16,870 nucleotides of DNA from Omnitrophica WOR_2 bacterium RIFCSPLOWO2_12_FULL_51_24 (GTDB lineage Bacteria > Omnitrophota > Gorgyraeia > Pluralincolimonadales > Pluralincolimonadaceae), in the NCBI GenBank assembly GCA_001805885.1, contig MHHC01000060.1:1-16870 (forward strand), read 5' to 3'. Below, one piece after another: positions 8,319-14,865 of the stretch (the first letter of the stretch is position 1; each line of letters opens with the position of its first letter). The position numbers and the translations under genes are program-made. The notes under the pieces are model-generated. The model searched no databases. It was not told where the DNA came from and worked only from the letters and a program-made list of their open reading frames with translations.

Positions 8319-9206
8319 TTAACCCGCTTTCAAGATTTTTTTTGCCTGTATATCATCGCGCCTGATCTGCTCGACAAGCTTCACGCGGTCGGTGAACTTT
8401 CTTGCCCCGCGCAGGCGCTTGACGAATTCGACCTCGATATCTTCGCGATAGATGAACTCTTGAAAATCGAAGATATGGACCTCTATGACCGTCTCTTTCT
8501 CGCCGAACGTCGAGCGCTTACCTATGAAGAGCGCGCCACCGTATCTCTTCTTTCCGCGGCGGACCCATACAGCGTATACGCCTGCGGGCGGAATAGCCTC
8601 GTGATGAGGATCGATATTCGCGGTGGGATATCCGAGGAGGCGCCCGCGCCGCTTGCCACTGACCACCGTGCCGTAGACACTGACCGGCCTTCCCAGCATG
8701 CGGGCGGCCTCGTCCAATCTGCCTCTTATTATATGCCTGCGTATCGCGGTCGAGGAGACAATATTTCTCCCGACTTTGACCATGGGGACCACTTTGACTT
8801 CAAAACCGTATTCCCGGCCAAGCTTTTTGAGCGAGAGCGCGTTTCCGGAGTTACCCTTTCCGAAGACAAAATTACTGCCGATAAAAACCTTCGAGGCCTT
8901 AAATTTACCGGCGAGGACCTTCCCTGCAAAATCCTTGGGCGTAAATTTGGAGAACTTTTTGTCGAATTTGACCACACAGCATCTGTCCGCGCCGAGGCCG
9001 CAGATAAGTTTCAAACGATGGGAGGTCGACATTATCGAAGGGACGTTCATATGCGGCTTGAGGATCTTCGAGGGATGGGGATCGAAAGTTATAACAACGC
9101 TTTCTTCTTTCCTTTTTTTAGCTTCGCGTATCGCCGCGCTTATGATCCTGCGGTGGCCTATATGGACGCCGTCGAATATACCTATAGCCAAGACCGTATT
9201 CTTCAT
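8319..9206 (-). CDS. ribF: Bifunctional riboflavin kinase / FAD synthetase RibF
   Basis: 295 aa, normal length. RibF phosphorylates riboflavin to FMN and then adenylylates it to FAD in the cytoplasm. The N-terminal nucleotidyltransferase domain has the HIGH-like motif FDGVHIGH at 11-18 and FDPHPSKIL at 41-49. The C-terminal flavokinase domain begins near 178 with GRLLGYPTANID (188-199), containing the PTAN motif that binds metal and nucleotide, then PPAGVYAV. The segment GKRSTFGE has Ser where Pro is more usual; this looks like ordinary variation. The ATG overlaps the truB stop by 4 nt. The order truB-ribF-rpsO-pnp is a widely conserved cluster. Confidence 0.96.
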   Translation of the reverse strand: MKNTVLAIGIFDGVHIGHRRIISAAIREAKKRKEESVVITFDPHPSKILKPHMNVPSIMSTSHRLKLICGLGADRCCVVKFDKKFSKFTPKDFAGKVLAGKFKASKVFIGSNFVFGKGNSGNALSLKKLGREYGFEVKVVPMVKVGRNIVSSTAIRRHIIRGRLDEAARMLGRPVSVYGTVVSGKRRGRLLGYPTANIDPHHEAIPPAGVYAVWVRRGKKRYGGALFIGKRSTFGEKETVIEVHIFDFQEFIYREDIEVEFVKRLRGARKFTDRVKLVEQIRRDDIQAKKILKAG

Positions 9207-9880
9207 ATCTTGATCAGCAGCCCTTCAAGTTCACGCTTAGAGATAGATTTTATTATTGCCGTATCTACCGAATCCTTCAAACTGAATTCGCCGGAGCTGA
9301 CGCGGCGCAGGCCGGAGAGGTGCGCGCCGCAGCCAAGCATATCGCCGAGGTCGTCGCATAGCTTCCTTATATAGGTTCCCTTCGAGCACCTCACAATAAA
9401 ATGGATGACCGGCAGCGCTATCTTATTTATTTCCAATTTTTCGATGCGTATCTTTCTCGGTTGACGTGGAACCTCCTTGCCCTTCCTGGCCAACTTGTAA
9501 AGCCTTGTCCCCTTATGCCTGATCGCGGAAAACATAGGCGGGATTTGTTCCCTCTCTCCCTCAAAAGACCTGAAGGCATCCCTTACCTTCTCCTCGGTTA
9601 TGCCGCGGCAATCATTTTCGCTCAATATCTTTCCTTCAGCATCCCCCGAATCGGTCTTCCTGCCCAACGTCATGACCGCCTCGTATTCCTTATCGCTGTT
9701 TGTGAGTTTCAAGGATAGCTTTGTCGCTTTGCCGATCAATACGACCAGGAGCCCTGTCGCCGCAGGATCGAGCGTCCCCGCGTGTCCGGCCTTCTTGATA
9801 TCGAACCGCCGCCGGATAAGATCCACGACATCGTGCGAGGTCATCCCGGCGGGTTTATCGATTAACAATATACCGTCCAT
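9203..9880 (-). CDS. truB: tRNA pseudouridine(55) synthase TruB
   Basis: 225 aa. TruB converts U55 in the T loop of nearly all tRNAs to pseudouridine and also helps tRNA fold. The opening GILLIDKPAGMTSHDVV and the catalytic-loop motif GHAGTLDPAATGLL (catalytic Asp at 38) are diagnostic. CSKGTYIRKLCDDLG further on is also conserved. It is shorter than the roughly 310-aa E. coli protein and lacks a C-terminal PUA-like extension, as do many TruB proteins outside the Proteobacteria. Start ATG at 9880 lies 2 nt after the nrnA stop with only a weak Shine-Dalgarno sequence, so translation is probably coupled. The tRNA in this window has the T54-T55-C56 loop that TruB acts on. Confidence 0.97.
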   Translation of the reverse strand: MDGILLIDKPAGMTSHDVVDLIRRRFDIKKAGHAGTLDPAATGLLVVLIGKATKLSLKLTNSDKEYEAVMTLGRKTDSGDAEGKILSENDCRGITEEKVRDAFRSFEGEREQIPPMFSAIRHKGTRLYKLARKGKEVPRQPRKIRIEKLEINKIALPVIHFIVRCSKGTYIRKLCDDLGDMLGCGAHLSGLRRVSSGEFSLKDSVDTAIIKSISKRELEGLLIKI

Positions 9881-9882
9881 CT

Positions 9883-10854
9883 TTAGACGCGCTTCGAAAC
9901 TTCGGCCAGCGCTCTCCTCTCGGCTTCCCGGCGGGACGCCTTGATGCTGAAGCCTGCCGCCGCTACATGCCCGCCGCCGCCGAATTTCTCCGCTATCTTG
10001 TTCACATCGACGCCGTTCTTGCCCCGGAGGCTTACTTTAATAAGTCCCCTCTCCTCGCTCTCCTTGAACAAGAGCGCCGCTTTAGCCCCTCTTACCGCTC
10101 TCGCAAAACCGATGAAGTTCTCCGCATCTTTGAGTTGGGCGCCTGTCTTTCTCATCATATCCCTTGTTATCCACATCCAGACTATCTTGCCGTCGCCGGT
10201 CCTCTTCAAAGTCGAGAGAGACCGACCGAGAAGATGCGTCACCTCGTAAGCCTTCATCTCAAACAATCTCTCAAAAATGAAGTTCGTATCCAGCCCGTTT
10301 TTTATAAGCTCTGACGCGATTATATGTGTCTTCGCTGTAGTATTCGAAAATCTGAATGACCCGGTATCTATGAGGATCGCCGAATAGATGTTTATCGCCT
10401 CATCCTTTGTCAATTTCAAGCCGAGGCGTTTGAATATATCGAATACCATCTCGCCTGTGGCCGCGCCTTTTTCGTCTACCCAGTTGACGTGCCCGAAATA
10501 GTCGTTACTTACGTGATGGTCTATGTTTATTATCTCCGTATCCGCTGTTATCAGCTCGGCGACTTTTCCCGTCCGTTCAAGCGTCGGGCAGTCGACTACC
10601 AGCGCGCAACCCACTTCCTTCAATGCCTTCCTGTTAAGGGCGTTGCACAACACTATCGAATTTATCCCGGGCATGAAATCACATGAGATGGGCGGAGGGT
10701 CCTGGTCTATGATTATCGGTTCTTTGCCCAACCGTTTTACCAAACTGGCCAACGCGAGCTGAGAACCGATCGCGTCTGCCTCCGGGTCCACATGGCCTGA
10801 AATAAGGAATTTCCTGTGTCGCCGAATCGCGCTTATTACTTTAAGCAGGCTCAT
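9883..10854 (-). CDS. nrnA: DHH-family bifunctional oligoribonuclease / pAp phosphatase
   Basis: 323 aa. NrnA-type enzymes hydrolyse short RNA oligonucleotides (nanoRNA) left by RNA decay, and 3'-phosphoadenosine-5'-phosphate. Motifs: HVDPEADAIGS (H21, D23, D27), D88 in VVDCPT, the signature DHH at 112-114 (NIDHHVSN), D163 (LIDTGSFRFSNT), and the DHHA1 domain glycine motif GGGGHVAAAGF at 292-302. These indicate an intact two-metal active site. The ATG lies 14 nt inside the 3' end of rbfA, so the two genes overlap in different frames; the Shine-Dalgarno sequence is weak. Position between rbfA and truB is the standard location for this gene. The substrate preference, nanoRNA or pAp or c-di-AMP-derived products, cannot be decided from sequence. 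Confidence 0.92.
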   Translation of the reverse strand: MSLLKVISAIRRHRKFLISGHVDPEADAIGSQLALASLVKRLGKEPIIIDQDPPPISCDFMPGINSIVLCNALNRKALKEVGCALVVDCPTLERTGKVAELITADTEIINIDHHVSNDYFGHVNWVDEKGAATGEMVFDIFKRLGLKLTKDEAINIYSAILIDTGSFRFSNTTAKTHIIASELIKNGLDTNFIFERLFEMKAYEVTHLLGRSLSTLKRTGDGKIVWMWITRDMMRKTGAQLKDAENFIGFARAVRGAKAALLFKESEERGLIKVSLRGKNGVDVNKIAEKFGGGGHVAAAGFSIKASRREAERRALAEVSKRV

Positions 10855-11206
10855 CTTTCTTCTCTTTCTCCTTATGGATCTTGTCGAATATCTGGTTAAG
10901 GTGAATACTGTATTCGGCCGACTCGTCCAGCCTGAAGAACAGCTCCGGCGTGAACTTGAACCTCATCTTCTCGCTCAGGCTCTTGCGTATATAACCTGAC
11001 GCCGAATTGAGCCCTTCGGCCGCGCTCTCCTTCTCCTCTTTTCCGCCTAAAGAACTGAAATAGACCTTTGCGTTCCTTATATCAGGCGTCACCTCGACCC
11101 TCGTTACCGTGACGAAGCCGATCCGGGGATCCTTTATCTCCTCGCTGATTATCCCCGAAATTATATCCCTCATCTCTCTTGCGATGCGTTCCGGCCTTAT
11201 TCCCAT
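10841..11206 (-). CDS. rbfA: 30S ribosome-binding factor RbfA
   Basis: 121 aa, normal length. RbfA is a single KH-like-domain protein that binds late 30S precursors and is needed for 16S rRNA 5'-end maturation. The N-terminal pattern (IRPERIAREMRDIISGIISE, then IKDPRIGFVTVTRVEVTPD) and the central AKVYFSS are typical. The C-terminus is charged and Lys-rich. The ATG at 11206 has GGAG 8 nt upstream, so the start is well supported even though it lies inside the annotated 3' end of the CCA enzyme gene. infB and nusA, which usually precede rbfA, are not adjacent here. Confidence 0.95.
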   Translation of the reverse strand: MGIRPERIAREMRDIISGIISEEIKDPRIGFVTVTRVEVTPDIRNAKVYFSSLGGKEEKESAAEGLNSASGYIRKSLSEKMRFKFTPELFFRLDESAEYSIHLNQIFDKIHKEKEKKDEPA

Positions 11207-12497
11207 TATGGTATCTCCGTGTTTTTACCGCGAATCCAAGTTCTTCATTCTTCGTCTTTACCCTGCCGTCTAATTTAGCGTGGAGCGTCCTCCTGATAAT
11301 CTCTTTGAAATGCGGGCCCGGCTCCATACCCGCCTTCTTCAGGTCGTCGCCCCTGAGATCAAGTTTTACATGCGCGTATTTGGTAATATAAGACATTATC
11401 CTGCGCCTGGCGGTCTGCGAACGCGTCTTGGCCATAAACATTATCATCACCTCATATGGAAACCCCTCTAGATGCTCGTAGACCTGGCTTGGTTTCAATT
11501 TTCCTTTTTTAGATAAAACAGCTGATATCCTCTTCTCATTCTTCTTATAAGAAACGAGTTTCGCCGCGTCGGCCTTTTTGAAGACGAAGTCACCGCAGAT
11601 CTTTTTGATTTTCGCGGGGCTTAAGTCATCGATCAATACCGCCAGATAGATCAACCAGCATTCCAGCGCGTGCCTCCTGCTGATGTGCGTGTTATCATAC
11701 CAGGCCAGCGCCTCATCCGCCGAATTAAACAATGAGACTGTGCTATTTTTTAATTTTAAGTCTGGATCGATGAATCTCAGTTCGTTCAGTTCCGAAAGGC
11801 GCCTGACCGCCTTTAGCGGCCTATCCTCGGAAAGGATAGAGATGAGTTCCTCCCTTATCCTCTGTTTCTGCGTCCGGTCGACCATCTTCAGGCCGACCGC
11901 TTTCTTTATCAGATTTTCAGTATGCGGCTCGATCCTGAAATCGAAACGCTGTTCGAACCTCACGGCGCGGAAGATCCTGGTTGGATCGTCCACGAAACTT
12001 AAGTCATGCAGCGCCCTTATTATGCCCTCCTTCAGGTCTTTCCTGCCGTTGAAGGGATCAAGCAGCTCGCCGAAATGCCTTCTGTCGAGGCTGAAAGCCA
12101 TGGCGTTTATCGTGAAATCGCGCCTGTAAAGATCATTTTCTATAGGGCCTAATCTCACTGTGGGCAGCGCTGCCGGCCGTTCGTATATCTCGGTCCTCGT
12201 CATAGCTATATCTATCCTGCCAAGAGACGGGATAAATACGGTCGCCGTCCCGAACCTCTTGTGATAGACATAGACGCCGCATAGTTCCTTCGAGAGCCTT
12301 TTCGCGTATTCTATCGCATTGCCTTCGATGACCATATCGACATCTAAATTCTGGACCCCAAGCAACAGGTCCCTTATAAACCCCCCGACCGCGAAAGCTG
12401 TATAACCCATCTCCACGGCAAGCCTTCCGGAGAACCTCAGGAGATCGGCCATTTTTTCCGGAAAAGCCCTCCTTATCTTCGTCGTTATAAGGTCCAT
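11082..12497 (-). CDS. cca: CCA tRNA nucleotidyltransferase / poly(A) polymerase family protein
   Basis: 471 aa as read. Class II nucleotidyltransferase that adds or repairs the 3' CCA of tRNA. The N-terminal catalytic domain shows GGFIRD at 38-43, the metal-binding DVD at 52-54, RRDFTINAMA at 125-134 and DDPTRIFRAVRFEQRF at 170-185, all conserved. A helical C-terminal region follows. Family members usually end soon after a segment like VKTKNEEL (around 420); here the frame continues about 41 more residues into rbfA in another frame, giving a Gly/Arg-rich tail. See findings for a possible one-base shift. The start ATG shares one base with the upstream pagL stop (TGATG). A poly(A) polymerase activity cannot be excluded from sequence. 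The tRNA gene nearby already encodes CCA, so repair is a plausible role. Confidence 0.9.
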   Translation of the reverse strand: MDLITTKIRRAFPEKMADLLRFSGRLAVEMGYTAFAVGGFIRDLLLGVQNLDVDMVIEGNAIEYAKRLSKELCGVYVYHKRFGTATVFIPSLGRIDIAMTRTEIYERPAALPTVRLGPIENDLYRRDFTINAMAFSLDRRHFGELLDPFNGRKDLKEGIIRALHDLSFVDDPTRIFRAVRFEQRFDFRIEPHTENLIKKAVGLKMVDRTQKQRIREELISILSEDRPLKAVRRLSELNELRFIDPDLKLKNSTVSLFNSADEALAWYDNTHISRRHALECWLIYLAVLIDDLSPAKIKKICGDFVFKKADAAKLVSYKKNEKRISAVLSKKGKLKPSQVYEHLEGFPYEVMIMFMAKTRSQTARRRIMSYITKYAHVKLDLRGDDLKKAGMEPGPHFKEIIRRTLHAKLDGRVKTKNEELGFAVKTRRYHNGNKAGTHRKRDEGYNFGDNQRGDKGSPDRLRHGNEGRGDA

Positions 12498-13096
12498 CAG
12501 TAGAAGAGCGATACTCCGGCTATAACCGAATGCGTCTCGATGCCGCCGTTCGGCCTCTTTATGCCGAGGTTGGAGATATGCCTGAAACGGTACCCGGCGT
12601 TAAGCGCGATATTATCTTTAATAAAATAGTATAAGCCCGCGCCGGCATGATCCACGAAATTAGCGTGAGAACCCTGCCTTCTTGTCTTCTCTGAGATATA
12701 TATCCCGCCTGTGCCGCCTTCGATGTACGGGTAAAATCTATCGCCCGCAGGGAACATATATTTAAGTCCGAGGCTTAAGCCGGCCTCATAATCACCGCTG
12801 GGGTCTACGACCGGATTGACGAAAGGTTCTGTCATAAAAAGCAACGCACCTTTCAGGTTATCCCACTTGAGCCATTTCTTGAGGTTGAAACCGAACCTTC
12901 CCGCGATATAGACATTATCATAATCTTTCGGCGCGCCATCATCGCCGACATCGGCCGTGCCCCAGCCCGAATAAAAACCCGCCTCTTTCAGGCATGCGTC
13001 GCTGTTGACCCTATCAGCCGGTTCTGCCTTGACTACGGAAGGTACGATTACCAATGCGCTAATAGCTAATACACAACAGAGCAAACACTTACCCAT
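12497..13096 (-). CDS. pagL: PagL-type outer-membrane lipid A 3-O-deacylase family protein
   Basis: 199 aa. A signal peptide (residues 1-24) ends in VVKA, giving a mature protein starting EPAD. The mature part has alternating, aromatic-rich strands fitting an 8-stranded beta barrel and ends in an aromatic residue (SLFY). Near the C-terminus, YRFRHISNLGIKRPNGG followed by IE reproduces the PagL active-site block. The residues corresponding to the His-Ser-Glu triad are H173, S175 and E187, with the same +2 and +12 spacing as H126, S128 and E140 of the Pseudomonas enzyme. PagL removes a 3-linked acyl chain from lipid A. The start at 13096 is set by AAGGAG at 13105-13110; the open frame extends 17 codons further upstream but without signal-peptide character. 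The next gene starts within its stop codon. Confidence 0.8.
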   Translation of the reverse strand: MGKCLLCCVLAISALVIVPSVVKAEPADRVNSDACLKEAGFYSGWGTADVGDDGAPKDYDNVYIAGRFGFNLKKWLKWDNLKGALLFMTEPFVNPVVDPSGDYEAGLSLGLKYMFPAGDRFYPYIEGGTGGIYISEKTRRQGSHANFVDHAGAGLYYFIKDNIALNAGYRFRHISNLGIKRPNGGIETHSVIAGVSLFY

Positions 13097-13104
13097 TTGT
13101 TTTT

Positions 13105-13110
13105 CTCCTT
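13105..13110 (-). promoter_or_regulatory. Ribosome binding site of the pagL-like gene
   Basis: AAGGAG on the minus strand, 8 nt before the ATG at 13094-13096. It fixes the start at the Met that opens a proper signal peptide rather than at the upstream in-frame ATG at 13147. Confidence 0.8.
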
Positions 13111-13115
13111 TTTTG

Positions 13116-13138
13116 GATCCGCTAATTTCTGGCGGATC
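13116..13138 (-). repeat. Perfect inverted repeat / stem-loop before the pagL ribosome binding site
   Basis: Arms GATCCGC (13116-13122) and GCGGATC (13132-13138), 7 bp perfect, with a 9-nt loop. The proximal arm ends 5 nt before the Shine-Dalgarno sequence of the pagL-like gene. On the sense (minus) strand it is followed by an A tract, so it is not an intrinsic terminator for leftward transcripts. On the plus strand it is followed by ATTTTT and could terminate rightward (antisense) transcription. A role in leader structure, mRNA stability or protein binding is possible but unproven. Confidence 0.6.
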
Positions 13139-13275
13139 ATTTTTCAATCTATCCCTTGCCTATACGCTCGAAAATTTCTACTAATATTCCTCGTTCTAAA
13201 CGCCGGCAGTATTTCTACGAAATCCTGCTCGGCAGAACTCGGAATAGTTCGCTACTCCCTTTTTAGGGGAACTTA
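13139..13275. other. Non-coding spacer with a chain of short inverted repeats
   Basis: The spacer between tRNA-Arg and the pagL-like gene has no credible gene. Within about 60 bp it holds four perfect short inverted repeats in a row. They are CGTT/AACG (13192-13202, 3-nt loop), ATTTC/GAAAT (13211-13223, 3-nt loop), CTGC/GCAG (13225-13235, 3-nt loop) and GAACT/AGTTC (13235-13250, 6-nt loop). The self-complementary GCCGGC at 13202-13207 lies between the first two. A weak TCCC/GGGA pair (13256-13270) lies next to the tRNA 3' end, with no T tract after it. I saw no convincing promoter for the pagL-like gene and no terminator for the tRNA. Confidence 0.5.
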
Positions 13276-13352
<77 letters not shown>

Positions 13353-13363
13353 GCCGCTTAAAT

Positions 13364-14251
13364 TTATGGGCGCGGGTGGAACTTCTGGTGGATCTGCTTC
13401 AACCGCTCCTTGTTAATATGCGTGTAGATCTGTGTCGTCGAGATGTTCGTGTGGCCGAGCAACTCCTGCACTATCCTTAAGTCCGCGCCGTTCTGCAAGA
13501 GGTGCGTCGCGAATGAATGCCTAAGCGTATGCGGCGTCACTCTCTTTTTTATGCGCGCGTCTTTAACGTAATGCTTTATGATCATCCAGAACGTCTGGCG
13601 CGACATCGGTTTGCCGAGCCGGGTCAGAAAAAGCGATTTTGATTCTTTCTGTTTTAAGAATTTTGGCCTGGCTTTTTCGATATATTTCTGCAGGGCTTCC
13701 TTCGCTTTTGACCCAACAGGTATTATACGTTCCTTCTGTCCTTTTCCCAGACATCTCACGAAACCCATCTCCATGTGCAGGTCGGTCAGCTTTAAATTTA
13801 CAAGTTCGGAGACACGCATTCCGGTCGCGTACATAAGCTCGAGAGCGGCCTTATCCCGAAGCCCCTGCTTAAGACGCGTGTTAGGGCTGTCGAGTATCGC
13901 CTCGACCTCTTTCAGGTCCAGGACGTCGGGCAGTGTCTTCCAAAGCTTGGGCGTCTCGATCACCGAGGTCACATCCTCCTTAAGCAATCGCTGGCTCGTC
14001 AGGTAGCGGTGAAACACTTTTATCGCGACGAGGTTGCGCGCTATCGAGCTCGCGTTCAGTTTGCCGTCCTTTAGCCCCATCATAAAATCTTGAATATCCG
14101 GACGTTTTACCCTCTCGAGATTGTTTATGCCCTTCTTTTTCAGATATCCGGCGTACTTGTTCAAGTCACGGCCGTACGATTCGAGCGTGTTCTTGCTCAA
14201 GCCGCGCTCGACCGAAAGATAATCCATGAATTCCTTGATGAACTCTTCCAT
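13364..14251 (-). CDS. xerD: Tyrosine recombinase XerD
   Basis: 295 aa, typical length of chromosomal Xer recombinases. XerC/XerD resolve chromosome dimers at dif near the terminus. The N-terminal SAM-like core-binding domain opens with FMDYLSVERGLSKNTLESY, closer to XerD than XerC. The catalytic domain has R146 (TGMRVSEL), K170 (LGKGQKER), H241 and R244 (TPHTLRHSFATH), H267 (LLGHTN) and the nucleophile Y276 (IYTHIN): a complete active site. The start at 14251, 2 nt after the preceding stop, has no evident Shine-Dalgarno sequence. Met9 has AAGGA before it and is an alternative start. Although it lies next to a tRNA, nothing suggests a phage integrase. FtsK, its partner, is encoded in the same window. 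Confidence 0.92.
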   Translation of the reverse strand: MEEFIKEFMDYLSVERGLSKNTLESYGRDLNKYAGYLKKKGINNLERVKRPDIQDFMMGLKDGKLNASSIARNLVAIKVFHRYLTSQRLLKEDVTSVIETPKLWKTLPDVLDLKEVEAILDSPNTRLKQGLRDKAALELMYATGMRVSELVNLKLTDLHMEMGFVRCLGKGQKERIIPVGSKAKEALQKYIEKARPKFLKQKESKSLFLTRLGKPMSRQTFWMIIKHYVKDARIKKRVTPHTLRHSFATHLLQNGADLRIVQELLGHTNISTTQIYTHINKERLKQIHQKFHPRP

Positions 14252-14253
14252 TG

Positions 14254-14865
14254 TTAAATAAAGGGGTTGTGCCCTTTCTCGTGGCCTATCGTCGTCGCGG
14301 GACCATGACCCGGGTATACCTTCGTCTCGTCAGGTAAAATAAAAAGTTTCTCTCTTATTGACTTGATAAGTTTATATTCCACTCCGCCCGGCAGGTCAGT
14401 CCTTCCCACTCCCTCGGCGAAAAGCGTATCACCGGTAAAGACTATCTCATCGCACCTAAGGCAGATGGAACCCGGTGTATGGCCCGGCGTATATATGACC
14501 TCCAAGGTAAGGTCGCCTACGTCTATCTTATCGCCGTCTTCGAGAAGCCGGCTCGCGGGCGGGGAACTGATCGGAATACCCAGCATCCCCGACATATTCT
14601 TCAACGGATTCGTCAAACATTGGGCATCGGCCGCATGGATGAATACGGGAAGCCCCATCTTCGAGTTCGCGCCGATATGGTCTCCGTGGCCGTGTGTATT
14701 TATTACGCATATCGCCGTAAGGCCCAGCGCGCTTATCTGCTGCTTTATCAGGTTATCTTCGGCCCCGGGATCTATAACTACGGCTTCCTTGGTATTCGCG
14801 CAGCCTAATATATAACAATTGGCTGCGACCGGCCCGACCGGCAATGTCCTAAGGATATATTTCAT
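14254..14865 (-). CDS. Metallo-beta-lactamase-fold hydrolase (glyoxalase II-like)
   Basis: 203 aa. The metal site is complete: HGHGDH at 58-63 (H58, H60, D62, H63), H129 in TPGHTPGS, D146 in FTGDTLF and H187 in YPGHGP. The block GVGRTDLPGG after the metal-binding Asp is typical of short glyoxalase II-like proteins such as YcbL. Such enzymes hydrolyse thioesters (for example S-lactoylglutathione) or act on sulfur compounds. The short form lacks the C-terminal glutathione-binding domain of classical GloB, so the true substrate is uncertain. The start overlaps the lipoprotein stop by 4 nt and has little Shine-Dalgarno signal, pointing to coupled translation. xerD follows 2 nt later. Confidence 0.9.
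   Translation of the reverse strand: MKYILRTLPVGPVAANCYILGCANTKEAVVIDPGAEDNLIKQQISALGLTAICVINTHGHGDHIGANSKMGLPVFIHAADAQCLTNPLKNMSGMLGIPISSPPASRLLEDGDKIDVGDLTLEVIYTPGHTPGSICLRCDEIVFTGDTLFAEGVGRTDLPGGVEYKLIKSIREKLFILPDETKVYPGHGPATTIGHEKGHNPFI

Noticed and set aside
8460..9374. Plus-strand open frame of 304 codons
   Set aside because: It lies antisense to the intact, conserved ribF and truB genes and its translation has no recognisable domain; it is a shadow of their codon pattern.
13116..13138. Stem-loop as an intrinsic terminator for the tRNA transcript
   Set aside because: On the minus strand the stem is followed by an A tract, not a T tract; only the opposite direction fits a terminator.
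13097..13147. Longer start for the pagL-like gene at 13147
   Set aside because: It would put a stem-loop and the Shine-Dalgarno sequence inside the gene and place 17 hydrophilic residues before the signal peptide.
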